Shown: positions 25,026-33,000 of the stretch, one piece after another
How the letters are laid out: the number at the start of each line of letters is the position of its first letter
Numbering within the stretch: the stretch's first letter is position 1
Assembly (NCBI GenBank): GCA_007280905.1
Contig: QYQM01000093.1
Coordinates: forward strand, 1 to 41,796
Direction: 5' to 3'
Source: Porphyromonadaceae bacterium
Lineage (GTDB): Bacteria > Bacteroidota > Bacteroidia > Bacteroidales > UBA12481
Length of the DNA: 41,796 bases
Position numbers and translations under genes: made by a program
The notes under the pieces: generated by a model
Told to the model about the DNA's origin: nothing
Seen by the model: the letters and a program-made list of their open reading frames with translations, nothing else
The model's database searches: none

Positions 25026-26039
25026 ATGAAAGACAAAATACTATTAGCGCATGGGAGTGGGGGTCGGATGACCCGTGAATTGATCCGCGAACTGTTTCAG
25101 CCCTACCTGCACAATCAATATCTTGATAAAGAATCAGATGCAGCAATTCTTAAACAATTGTCAGGTAAAATTGCCGTTTCAACCGATGCCTTTGTGGTAA
25201 ATCCTGTTATTTTTCCCGGAGGCGACATCGGTAAGCTGGCCATATGCGGAACAATTAATGATCTGGCCGTTTCCGGAGCAAAACCACACTCAATTACCGC
25301 CTCATTCATACTGGAAGAAGGTCTCAGGAAAACTGAATTGGAACAGATAGTCGCTTCCATGTCCTCCGAAATCAAAAACCTCGATATTGCTCTGATAGCA
25401 GCAGATACCAAAGTGGTTCCCAGTGGCCTGTGCGACAAAATATATATTACCACTACCGGAATTGGTACCGTTATTCCTGGTCTTGAGCAAGTCTCCACCG
25501 GGAAAGGGATTCAGGCAGGTGACCGGATTATTCTTAGTGGCACAATCGGCGATCATGGGGCAGCAATCTTTTGTGCCCGTTATCCGGAGGATATTCTGAC
25601 GACAATCGTAAGTGATTGTGCTTGCTTATATCCATTGATTGAAAAGATTTCAAGCTTTGGCACTGGCATTCGGTTCATGCGTGATCCAACACGCGGCGGA
25701 CTCGCTACTGTTTTATGCGAGGTTGCCGAGAATCAGGACTGGGGCCTTACGATTAAGGAAAACCTTATCCCGGTAAGGAATGAAGTTGCAGGATTATGTG
25801 ACCTGGTTGGTCTGGATCCCCTTTACCTGGCAAATGAGGGTAAGTTCATTATGGTTGCCGCTGAATCGATTTCAAATGAAGTATTAACTGCTTTACGATC
25901 TCATCCCCTTGGTAAAAATGCTTGTGAAATTGGTGTGGTCACACGGGAAAATCCGGGTCGGGTTATTTTGGAAACCCCGATCGGGGGCACGAGATTATTG
26001 ACCATGCTTTCAGGGGATCCCCTGCCACGAATCTGTTGA
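25026..26039 (+). CDS. hypE: Carbamoyl phosphate-dependent dehydratase HypE
   Basis: 337 residues from the ATG at 25026, giving the family N-terminus LLAHGSGGRMTRELI; a frame beginning at 24918 would overlap hypD out of frame. The PurM-like ATP-binding core has TDAFVVNPVIFPGGDIGKLA and GTINDLAVSGAKP. The protein ends in PRIC, whose terminal cysteine is the residue modified to thiocarboxamide by HypF and dehydrated to thiocyanate. All of this matches a functional HypE. Confidence 0.94.
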   Translation: MKDKILLAHGSGGRMTRELIRELFQPYLHNQYLDKESDAAILKQLSGKIAVSTDAFVVNPVIFPGGDIGKLAICGTINDLAVSGAKPHSITASFILEEGLRKTELEQIVASMSSEIKNLDIALIAADTKVVPSGLCDKIYITTTGIGTVIPGLEQVSTGKGIQAGDRIILSGTIGDHGAAIFCARYPEDILTTIVSDCACLYPLIEKISSFGTGIRFMRDPTRGGLATVLCEVAENQDWGLTIKENLIPVRNEVAGLCDLVGLDPLYLANEGKFIMVAAESISNEVLTALRSHPLGKNACEIGVVTRENPGRVILETPIGGTRLLTMLSGDPLPRIC

Positions 26040-26047
26040 ACCTTACC

Positions 26048-26389
26048 ATGCATGAATTGGCTGTTATAGAAGGAATTATAGAAACGATGACTGAGGTCGC
26101 CTCAGCCAATCATTTATCCCGAATCTCACGGTTGGACCTGGTTATTGGCAAATTACACCAACTGATTCCGGACATGCTTGAGTTTTCGTTTGAGACTTGC
26201 ACGGAGGGTACCCTGGCTGAAAAGTGCAAACTTGTGATCGACTGGAGGCCAGTTATCGTTACTTGCCGTGATTGCAATAACCGGTCTGAGATCATCGACA
26301 GTATATTTATTTGTCCGCTTTGCGGAAGCTTCCGTCTCAATACTGAATCTGGGAAAGAACTATTTATTAAATCAATAACAGGAGAATAG
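26048..26389 (+). CDS. hypA: Nickel metallochaperone HypA
   Basis: 113 residues. The ATG at 26048 (MHELAVIEGI) gives the invariant Met-His-Glu N-terminus whose His2 binds nickel; the ATG at 26036 would add three residues before it and is rejected. A zinc site is formed by CRDC and CPLCGS. It sits 8 bp after hypE and 1 bp before hypB. With HypB it delivers nickel to the hydrogenase precursor. Confidence 0.93.
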   Translation: MHELAVIEGIIETMTEVASANHLSRISRLDLVIGKLHQLIPDMLEFSFETCTEGTLAEKCKLVIDWRPVIVTCRDCNNRSEIIDSIFICPLCGSFRLNTESGKELFIKSITGE

Positions 26390-26390
26390 A

Positions 26391-27053
26391 ATGGATATAG
26401 TATTAATGAAGAATGTTCTGGACAGAAACCAGAATAAGGCGGACGAAAACCGCTCGAGATTATCAGAAAGAGGTATTCTGATGTTCAATATTATCAGTTC
26501 ACCAGGCGCCGGGAAAACCACCCTTCTTGAAAAAACCCTGGCTCACTTTTCGGGGGTATTGAAAATTGCGGTCATTGAGGGTGACATTACTACCGATCGT
26601 GATGCCCGGAGACTACAACCTTTTGGTTCCAAAATCATTCAAATAAACACCGAAGGAGGATGCCATCTCGATTCCCACTCGATTGCCAAAGCATTTGAGC
26701 ATTTGGATCTGGACAAACTTCAATTGATCATGGTGGAAAATGTTGGCAACCTGATATGTCCCGCAGAATTTGATTTGGGTGAAAACCATAAGATAGCCTT
26801 GATCAGCGTTCCGGAAGGTGATGACAAACCGGTTAAGTATCCGCTGCTGTTCAGGGAATCCTCAGCTATTATTCTGAATAAGACAGACCTGATCCCCTAT
26901 ACAAATTTCAGCCTTGAGCGATTCAGAAATTACGTTCGGGAACTGAATGGCAGTATTCCTGTTATGGAAATTTCGTGTACCACCGGCTCCGGATTGTCGG
27001 TTTGGTTTGACTGGATCCTGGCTCAAATAAAAGAGAAAGGCGTACCTGAATAG
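26391..27053 (+). CDS. hypB: Nickel-insertion GTPase HypB
   Basis: 220 residues of the SIMIBI GTPase class. The Walker A is SSPGAGKTTLL, a metal-site region is GGCHLDSHSI, switch residues lie in VENVGNLICPAEFDLGE, and the base-specificity motif is LNKTDL. The long histidine-rich nickel-storage N-terminus found in some homologues is absent. It is the last intact gene of the hyp operon. A histidine-rich fragment of a likely nickel transporter follows immediately. Confidence 0.94.
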   Translation: MDIVLMKNVLDRNQNKADENRSRLSERGILMFNIISSPGAGKTTLLEKTLAHFSGVLKIAVIEGDITTDRDARRLQPFGSKIIQINTEGGCHLDSHSIAKAFEHLDLDKLQLIMVENVGNLICPAEFDLGENHKIALISVPEGDDKPVKYPLLFRESSAIILNKTDLIPYTNFSLERFRNYVRELNGSIPVMEISCTTGSGLSVWFDWILAQIKEKGVPE

Positions 27054-27280
27054 ATACCCATGGCATCAGCCCTGTTTTTGATCAAAATCATAACAATGAT
27101 CATGATCACGGGCACGAACATGAGCATACCGGTAAAATAAAGCAAAATGCCTTTACAGCATTTTTAATAGGAATCATCCATGGATTTGCGGGTTTCAGTT
27201 ACCTGTTTGCGCTTTTACCGTCCCTTGCGCTTCCAACAGTATGGGCTTCTGTTAAGAAGATTGCCCAGAAGAAGGCCTAA
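27050..27280 (+). pseudogene. Remnant of a nickel-permease-like (UreH/NicO-type) membrane protein
   Basis: An open frame without any usable start codon encodes about 75 residues. A histidine-rich run (NHNNDHDHGHEHEH) is followed by TAFLIGIIHGFAGFSYLFALLPSLALPT, which resembles the segment linking two halves of UreH/NicO/RcnA-like metal transporters (HxHxHxH, then GLLHGLAGSSH..LPALALPT). The N-terminal helices are missing and the frame ends soon after in VWASVKKIAQKKA. It begins inside the stop region of hypB. A nickel transporter would fit downstream of hypA-hypB; this copy is deleted at both ends. Confidence 0.5.
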
Positions 27281-27390
27281 TTCACAGAAGCACAGATCGC
27301 GTTTGCACTAAGGCAAGCTTTTCGTTAGAAGCATAAGCTTTTTCAGATCCTCCTCCAGATGGTTCGAGAACTCTCCTGTCGTCTCCCCCC

Positions 27391-27837
27391 CTATCCTGTC
27401 ACCAACTCATTCGCCTTATCCAGCACATCATTCTCAAAACTATCCAGATACACCTGGGTGGTCTGTTCGGTTTCATGACCAAGACCTTCGGAGATGATGG
27501 CAGTTGAGATGCCCTGGCGCTTGGCGATGGTGGCCCAGGAATGGCGGGCAACATAGGTGGTGAGAGGAATTGAAATTTCCGCCAGTACACCGATATCCTT
27601 AAGTTTCTTATTGACCAGCCTCTTAAAACTGATGTAATCCAAGTATTCATTGCCTTTCCGCTTTATGACCGGAAACGCAAACGGAGAATCGTTGTGATAC
27701 CGTGCAAGGATGGCTGTGGCCGCATCGGTCAATTTAATCGAGAACTGCTGACTGGTTTTCCTCCGGGAATATTCGATCCGTCCGGTGCGGATATAAGATT
27801 TTTTGAGGTAGGCTATGTCGATCAGGTTCATTCCCCG
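27391..27837 (-). pseudogene. 5'-truncated tyrosine recombinase (integrase)
   Basis: Encodes the C-terminal catalytic domain of a Bacteroidota phage-integrase-family recombinase. The box I arginine survives as RGMNLIDIAYLKKS right at the edge of the att repeat. The second arginine is in YVARHSWATIAKRQG, the histidine in EGLGHETEQTT and the nucleophile tyrosine in TQVYLDSF. The N-terminal SAM-like and core-binding domains are missing: upstream of the Arg codon (27837-27835) the sequence is the tRNA-like repeat. An internal ATG at 27831 permits a 146-residue frame, but this would not be an active integrase. Its place beside the right repeat fits the integrase of this island. Confidence 0.8.
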
Positions 27838-27875
27838 GGGCGAGGGGTCGAGAGTTCAAATCTCTCCATCCCGAC
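27837..27875 (+). repeat. Right 39-bp direct repeat: tRNA 3' half, probable att site
   Basis: Identical to 1674-1712, including the T arm GAGAG-TTCAAAT-CTCTC and acceptor strand CATCCCG. This copy is followed by TGAG rather than CAATGAG, so CCA is not encoded. No 5' half of a tRNA precedes it; the integrase remnant does. Confidence 0.75.
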
Positions 27876-27880
27876 TGAGA

Positions 27881-27916
27881 AAAAAAGGACTTACAAAAAA
27901 ATGTAAGTCCTTTTTT
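27881..27916. terminator. Strong bidirectional terminator after the right repeat
   Basis: A perfect 15-bp stem: AAAAAAGGACTTACA (27881-27895) pairs with its complement at 27902-27916 around a 6-base loop, ending in six T on either strand. It is placed 5 bp after the tRNA-like end, as for a tRNA terminator. Confidence 0.8.
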
Positions 27917-27921
27917 CGTTG

Positions 27922-27940
27922 GTTGCAATAGGGTTGCAAT
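27922..27940 (+). repeat. Direct repeat GTTGCAAT x2, 11-bp period
   Basis: GTTGCAAT at 27922-27929 and 27933-27940, one helical turn apart, about 47 bp after the att core. The arrangement mirrors the GTGAAAC pair beside the left core although the words differ. It may be arm-type recombinase binding sites of another element; inference. Confidence 0.3.
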
Positions 27941-28031
27941 TTTCGGGTGATATTGGCGAGATTGGTCAATACCCTACTGTTCCTTTATGCCTATGACCAT
28001 TGATTATTATATAATATTCTATATCCGTGAT

Positions 28032-28631
28032 TTAGTCTAGATTACGGTAATACAATTTTTTAGCCTCTATTTTCATGCCCGGATTATGACCCTGTATAGC
28101 GAAATGACCCGATTTGAATTCATCATCATCGTATGTCATAACCAATTGTTTATTGATCCAGAACTGGATATGGCTTCCAACTACCTTAATACGATATTCA
28201 AACCATTCACCGTCTTTGGTTAACAATTCAGTGGCTTTTCCGGTAGGCGTGCCGGGTTTCCATAACCAGCCGGTGTAAGCATCCTGATTATGACAGATCT
28301 GAGCTTCATAACCACGGGGGAACCCATCGGGGTTGTCGGCCGGCTGGTTGGCGCGAAAATAGAAACCACTATTGCTTTTTGCACCTTGCTCCGTGATCCT
28401 GAAAACACCTTTCATCTCAAAATCTGAGCAGCTCGCATCGGTATAGATATGCCCCATCCCGCCTTCTCCAACCAGGATGCCATCCTGAACCGACCAGGTT
28501 GCTTTTCCACGGATAAACCATCCATTCAAATCTTTACCGTTAAATAAAGAAACCCATTTCGATTTAGCTTCTGCAACTCCGCAGAAACTAATCATAATTG
28601 CCGTAATTACTAATATTGATGTCTTTTTCAT
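28032..28631 (-). CDS. Secreted DUF1080 (3-keto-disaccharide hydrolase-like) protein
   Basis: 199 residues with a Sec signal peptide (about 1-22, ending GVAEA). The mature part begins WVSLFNGKDLNGW, the hallmark of DUF1080, and shows the concanavalin-like fold pattern: GILVGEGG, FEMKGVFRI, SNSGFYFRA, GYEAQIC, WFEYRIKVVGSHIQFWIN, GHFAIQGHNPGMKIEAKKLYYRNL. Members act on glycans, some as 3-keto-glycoside hydrolases, in the periplasm or at the cell surface. It is the last gene of the minus-strand sugar operon, 12 bp after the epimerase gene. Confidence 0.87.
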   Translation of the reverse strand: MKKTSILVITAIMISFCGVAEAKSKWVSLFNGKDLNGWFIRGKATWSVQDGILVGEGGMGHIYTDASCSDFEMKGVFRITEQGAKSNSGFYFRANQPADNPDGFPRGYEAQICHNQDAYTGWLWKPGTPTGKATELLTKDGEWFEYRIKVVGSHIQFWINKQLVMTYDDDEFKSGHFAIQGHNPGMKIEAKKLYYRNLD

Positions 28632-28643
28632 GATTAAAAAGTA

Positions 28644-29912
28644 TTAAATCAACTCAATTATTTTCAATCGCCGGATGCTTTGGATCATAGACCTGACTGT
28701 ATGATAATTGATTTTCCAGGAATGCCCCATATGTGTCCAGATCGGTTCACCGCGGCGTGAAAGCAAAGGATACCACTCTCCAACACCTTTGTTGATTACT
28801 TTATCGAATACAAAACGATGAACATTTTTGTAAGCCTCCCAATATTTTTCATCCCCAAACATAATAACGGCATCGAGCAGACCTATCAATGCCTCAGCCT
28901 GTTGCCAGAATTCCTTTTCCTTATCGTAAACACCGCCTGAGTGAGGACCCTCTACAAAAACGCCACCAAATTCATGGTCAATGCCATTATTAACGGTATG
29001 TTCGAAAATGGTCCTGAACAAATCCGAATAAATATTTGGATCCATCTTGAGAATATGAAGCGCATGGATCAACAACCAGGCAAATTCAGCATTATGTCCA
29101 TAACAGGTATTATCGGTTGCATTACCTTTCTGCCCTTCGTCGGAGAATCGGTCCCATCCCCAGATAATATCAAATTTGATTTGAGGAGCAACTGTCCAAT
29201 CTTTATAAAATTGCGGTATGCCGGTTTTGTAAACCGGATGGATAATACGGTTTACCAAAAGATCAATATCTTCCAGTAACTTCCGCCGGTGCACATCTTT
29301 GCCTGAACACTCGTAAAGTGTTGTATATGCTTCCATCAAATGCATATGAACATCGAGCGTTTTCCTGTCTCCTCCCTGGCTTCCCGGCCCGCAAAGTGTC
29401 CAGTCGCGGTGGAACATCTCCCGGTAACCTCCATACATGGTATCGGCGCAATATTTTTGTATGAGGTCAAAAACCTTTTCAGCATAGTCGAGTCCTCGCG
29501 GATCGCCTGTCGCCAAAGTATATTCACTGAGCGAATACATAGCGAAACTATGGCCATAGATTATTTTTTGATCGATTTTTACGTTTCCTCTGCGATCCGT
29601 CATCCAAAAAAAACCGCCATATTCTTTGTCCCACATTTTGTCAATCAGAAAATCAGCGCCATGTTTCGCCAATTCAACATATTTCCCGTCACCGTAACCG
29701 GCAAGGTGCGCAGAAGAGATGGTATACAAACAGCGGGTTTGGGCAATTAATGACTTTTCATCTTCACCGGTATCTTTTCCATCTTTATCAAAATGAGTAA
29801 TATACCCGCCGTTATTTTCGTCTTTCATACGGGTTGTCCAGAATGGTAACAGTTCGTTAACAAGATGGTTTTCAGCCTCATTCTTTAATGCTAATAGATC
29901 ATTCCTGTTCAT
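28644..29912 (-). CDS. AGE-family sugar epimerase/isomerase
   Basis: 422 residues of the N-acylglucosamine 2-epimerase superfamily with an (alpha/alpha)6 barrel. Visible features include FWTTRMKDENNGGYITHFDKDGK, TRCLYTIS, GGFFWMTDR, KIIYGHSFAMYSLSEY, CYGHNAEFAWLL, EFWQQAEALIGLLDA and the C-terminal histidine segment GHSWKINYHT. No signal peptide, so it is cytoplasmic. Candidates include cellobiose 2-epimerase and mannose or N-acylglucosamine epimerase; an alpha-mannosidase in the same operon makes mannose-linked substrates attractive. Substrate cannot be fixed from sequence alone. Confidence 0.87.
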   Translation of the reverse strand: MNRNDLLALKNEAENHLVNELLPFWTTRMKDENNGGYITHFDKDGKDTGEDEKSLIAQTRCLYTISSAHLAGYGDGKYVELAKHGADFLIDKMWDKEYGGFFWMTDRRGNVKIDQKIIYGHSFAMYSLSEYTLATGDPRGLDYAEKVFDLIQKYCADTMYGGYREMFHRDWTLCGPGSQGGDRKTLDVHMHLMEAYTTLYECSGKDVHRRKLLEDIDLLVNRIIHPVYKTGIPQFYKDWTVAPQIKFDIIWGWDRFSDEGQKGNATDNTCYGHNAEFAWLLIHALHILKMDPNIYSDLFRTIFEHTVNNGIDHEFGGVFVEGPHSGGVYDKEKEFWQQAEALIGLLDAVIMFGDEKYWEAYKNVHRFVFDKVINKGVGEWYPLLSRRGEPIWTHMGHSWKINYHTVRSMIQSIRRLKIIELI

Positions 29913-29941
29913 AATACAATAGGGATTAGGAGTTTGGAAAT

Positions 29942-31051
29942 TTATTTTTCTGTCAGTTTTTGATAAATGGCCAATAAAAAATCCCGGTTATCGGCAGTCA
30001 AATAATCCATTTCCCCGCCCATCCTTTGGAATGTTTTGCAGTAACGCAGGTAGTATGCAGGGTTATCCACCGGAGGTTCGCCGTTTTTTTGCCAATCCCA
30101 GTCTGATTTTGCCAAATCCACGACCAGCATATAGTGGTGATCAATATGTTGGTTTTCCTGGATCTTGAGGTTCTGCGACATGGATAGTGCTTTTTCAAAA
30201 ATCATGGGTGACATTACCGCTGATCCTATCGAGAGGTATACTCCGTAATCAAGATTACTGACACTTTTTGCAAAACACAGGAAATCATTCAATGCAGTTC
30301 TACCCAATGCAGCTCCGTGGTTCATCGGATGGTTGTAGATGATGTCGTGGCCTATCATCGGATGTCCTGTAAAAGGAATTCCCAAGTCATAAGCACAGGC
30401 CTGAACTGAGTATTTTTTATAAGGATGAGGAATGGTCATAAATCCTGACTGCAAATTGAATCTTTGAATAACCCCTGCCAGGTCAATTGCTGCAGCGGCA
30501 AGATCAGGATTTGTTTTTATTTTGCTGATTGCCTCATCATACAACAGAGGGATTTCCGGGATCTGCAATCCTTCCCGGGAAATCATTTTCCCCACGGATT
30601 CCCCATATCCCAATCCTTCATAAGCTCCAACAATCAGTGCCAGATTAATATTGAAACCGGTTTCGTCCCATATCCCAAATTGCCCGTGTTCAACATTCTC
30701 ACGAACATCTTCACTCGATTTTCCCTGAAAAGCAAATTCCCAGTCGTGGATAATACCGGCACCATTTGTCGATAAATGAGTTACCCAGCCTTCGTCCATT
30801 AATGCTATCAAAGTGGGAGCCATACCGTTTTTGATGGTATGTGCGCCAAATGCCAGCATTACCGGCCGCTGCTCCTGTTTGGCCAATCGGATACGACCGG
30901 CAGTTTTTTCGATTAGCTTTTGCCCTGATTCTGAAAGATTTGCAGGTTTTTGCGTTACAGGAATATGATCTTTTTCAATATTAACCTTGCTATATCGTGC
31001 ACTTAACTTCTTGATTGCAAGTTGATCCCGGTCTAATTTTGGGTAAGGCAT
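29942..31051 (-). CDS. Deoxyhypusine synthase-like protein of unknown substrate
   Basis: 369 residues. The central part resembles the deoxyhypusine synthase fold: AFGAHTIKNGMAPTLIALM, HLSTNGAGIIHDWEFAFQGKSSEDV, then GYGESVGKMI. The gene is embedded in a sugar operon of a bacterium, where the eIF5A substrate of true deoxyhypusine synthase does not occur. No signal peptide is visible. It probably carries out a NAD-dependent step on a sugar-derived compound, but I cannot name the reaction. It lies 10 bp after the kinase/phosphatase fusion. Confidence 0.6.
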   Translation of the reverse strand: MPYPKLDRDQLAIKKLSARYSKVNIEKDHIPVTQKPANLSESGQKLIEKTAGRIRLAKQEQRPVMLAFGAHTIKNGMAPTLIALMDEGWVTHLSTNGAGIIHDWEFAFQGKSSEDVRENVEHGQFGIWDETGFNINLALIVGAYEGLGYGESVGKMISREGLQIPEIPLLYDEAISKIKTNPDLAAAAIDLAGVIQRFNLQSGFMTIPHPYKKYSVQACAYDLGIPFTGHPMIGHDIIYNHPMNHGAALGRTALNDFLCFAKSVSNLDYGVYLSIGSAVMSPMIFEKALSMSQNLKIQENQHIDHHYMLVVDLAKSDWDWQKNGEPPVDNPAYYLRYCKTFQRMGGEMDYLTADNRDFLLAIYQKLTEK

Positions 31052-31061
31052 ATTTTTAAAA

Positions 31062-32960
31062 TCAGATATTCAGCAAACTTAGTAACCGTGGATATTGCGA
31101 AAAATCAGGAACGATAATATCGGCACCTGCTTTGATCAACCGTGTACGCTTATGCTCATTCAGACCATAACGTCTCAGTTCGTTGCTGGCAATCCCGATG
31201 GTTACTCCGCCCCTTTTACGGGTTTCGCGAATTTCAACAGGGCCATCGCCAAAAGTGGCAATCTTTCCAAAAGCAGTTTCCCCGATTGTATTTAATATGC
31301 GGTCAAGCACCATTTTTTTGGCCTCTTTGGTCACATCTCCTATGGCCCCGTAAATTCTGCCTTCAAAGAGATGATCGTAACCTAAAACACGGGCTTCGCC
31401 TTCTACATCCTCTTCATCAGTACCGCTGACCAGATAGAGCTTAATGCCAGCATCATAGAGTTTCTGAAGAAACGGAACAGCATTTTTTAAAGTAAAATCT
31501 TCCAATAGCAGTTCACCCCGCGATAGTTTCCTTTCCCGTTCCTTGACCATGACAAGCAATTCCTCGTTGTAAATTTGCTTGTATCCAAATTCATCGAGCA
31601 TTTTTTCTTTGGGTATGCAACCAAATTCCCGGATTAAATCCATTAACCCCTGCATCTGGACCAGGGTCTGGATCCCGGTTGTTTTGTCAATGAATTCATC
31701 AACTCTTGTTTGTACTTTTTGATACAATGCTTCATCTGCATCCTGATATTTATCGCCCAATATTGCTTTCCTCATCATGGGGGCCATAATCAATTCCCAG
31801 CCTTCGCGGAGGGTAGAGATTGTCCCGTCGTGGTCAAATATGGCATGTTTGATGTGAAGCTTATTCTCCCATTTGTTGACGATTTCAATTTCGGTATTCG
31901 ACAGATAATTGGCATGTCGTTTATCTTCAGCTAATTCTGCAGCAAAAATATAATCAGGATCCTGCCCTATTCCGAGTATTTCTACCGGAGTTGCGGTCCC
32001 TGTCTGAAATAGTTTCTGAACAGTAACACCGGCAACAAAAGATCCTATTTGTGCAGCAATCTCCATGTCATATCCTGCCGCCAATGTTGATGCCGCTCCT
32101 GCCAGATAACTATCGCCGGCTCCAACGGTATCCACTTTCGATAGGATCATCAGTCCGGGTATTTCTGAAATACCTTTCTCATCTATAGTCAGAGACCCTT
32201 TGCTGCCTCTGGTGATAAAAAGCGGTTTTTGGTAGCGTTTATATAATTCTTTGGCAGATGACACAATTTCAGAATAGAATACCGGTTCATCCGGTTTTTT
32301 GTTAAGCCCGCACAACCTGGCAGCTTCTGTATCATTCATCTTGCGGATAGTCCCCTGGTAATAGTCATTAAAATTGCGGCTATCGACGATAAAGGTTTTT
32401 TCCGGAAATCGCGTTATCACTTCCACCAGCCTCTTCTTAAAGAATTCGGTATGAATACCGGAAGGTACTTGTTGATTGATGATGACGATATCTACTTCAG
32501 GAATTTCCCGTATCAGATTACCAATCAAACGATCAGCAGTCTCTTTTGACAAATGATTGTAATTCCCAAAGTCGACCCGGTTCAACTCTTTGTCCTCGAT
32601 ATACGGTTTAGCATAAGTATGGGTGTACCACTCCTCTTCCTGAATCAGCAGATTTCTTGGTTGAATACCTGTCTCTTTCATGATCCTGACCATTTCTGCT
32701 CCGAATGGATCAGTACCGACCACCCCAAAAGCGCGAATATCTTTGATCCCCATAGCAGCGAGATTATTGGCAACATTGCCTGCCCCTCCAAGAGAGTAAT
32801 GCTGTTGTGAGACAGGTCGGGTGGCCTGGTTGGTCTCTACCGAAATTTCACTCATGGCTTCATCGATGAACCAATAGGCATCGAGACAAAAATCGCCAAC
32901 CACGGCAATCTTTACAGAACTTATATCATTCAGAATTTTTTGCAGTTGTTCCTTCTTCAT
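31062..32960 (-). CDS. PfkB sugar kinase-HAD phosphatase fusion
   Basis: 632 residues from the ATG at 32960 (MKKEQLQKIL); a frame from 33041 would overlap the preceding gene. Residues about 1-335 are a PfkB/ribokinase domain related to HldE heptose-7-phosphate kinase: VGDFCLDAYW, SLGGAGNVANNLAAMG and the catalytic DTVGAGDSYLAGAA. Residues about 390-632 are a HAD phosphatase: FDHDGTIS, YLVSGTDEEDV and TFGDGPVEI. Fusion of a kinase with a phosphatase is unusual and suggests that a phosphorylated intermediate is consumed by a linked step. A GmhA-like isomerase in the operon strengthens the parallel with heptose chemistry. Confidence 0.83.
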   Translation of the reverse strand: MKKEQLQKILNDISSVKIAVVGDFCLDAYWFIDEAMSEISVETNQATRPVSQQHYSLGGAGNVANNLAAMGIKDIRAFGVVGTDPFGAEMVRIMKETGIQPRNLLIQEEEWYTHTYAKPYIEDKELNRVDFGNYNHLSKETADRLIGNLIREIPEVDIVIINQQVPSGIHTEFFKKRLVEVITRFPEKTFIVDSRNFNDYYQGTIRKMNDTEAARLCGLNKKPDEPVFYSEIVSSAKELYKRYQKPLFITRGSKGSLTIDEKGISEIPGLMILSKVDTVGAGDSYLAGAASTLAAGYDMEIAAQIGSFVAGVTVQKLFQTGTATPVEILGIGQDPDYIFAAELAEDKRHANYLSNTEIEIVNKWENKLHIKHAIFDHDGTISTLREGWELIMAPMMRKAILGDKYQDADEALYQKVQTRVDEFIDKTTGIQTLVQMQGLMDLIREFGCIPKEKMLDEFGYKQIYNEELLVMVKERERKLSRGELLLEDFTLKNAVPFLQKLYDAGIKLYLVSGTDEEDVEGEARVLGYDHLFEGRIYGAIGDVTKEAKKMVLDRILNTIGETAFGKIATFGDGPVEIRETRKRGGVTIGIASNELRRYGLNEHKRTRLIKAGADIIVPDFSQYPRLLSLLNI

Positions 32961-33000
32961 AGGGGTATGGTTGAAATATTTTGATTTATTATCTGTCTGT

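Larger units (their letters stand above)
1674..27875. mobile_element. Genomic island carrying the hydrogenase/Hdr/Hyp cluster
   Basis: About 26 kb lie between two identical 39-bp tRNA-3'-end repeats. An excisionase-like HTH gene sits near the left repeat and a tyrosine integrase remnant abuts the right one, the classic layout of a tRNA-integrated element. All hydrogen-metabolism genes of the window lie inside and all sugar-catabolic genes outside. No conjugation, replication or phage structural genes are visible, and the integrase is truncated, so the element is probably immobile now. Neither repeat is joined to a complete tRNA, which suggests secondary-site insertion, an array of elements, or later rearrangement. 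Confidence 0.65.

Noticed and set aside
1674-27875. Conjugative element (ICE) with transfer genes
   Set aside because: No relaxase, coupling protein or type IV secretion gene is visible between the repeats; only xis-like and integrase remnants.
27734-27928. Protein-coding frame containing SGWRDLNSRPLAP on the minus strand
   Set aside because: It is a translation of the tRNA-like repeat and terminator; this peptide is a well-known artefact of tRNA-derived sequence.
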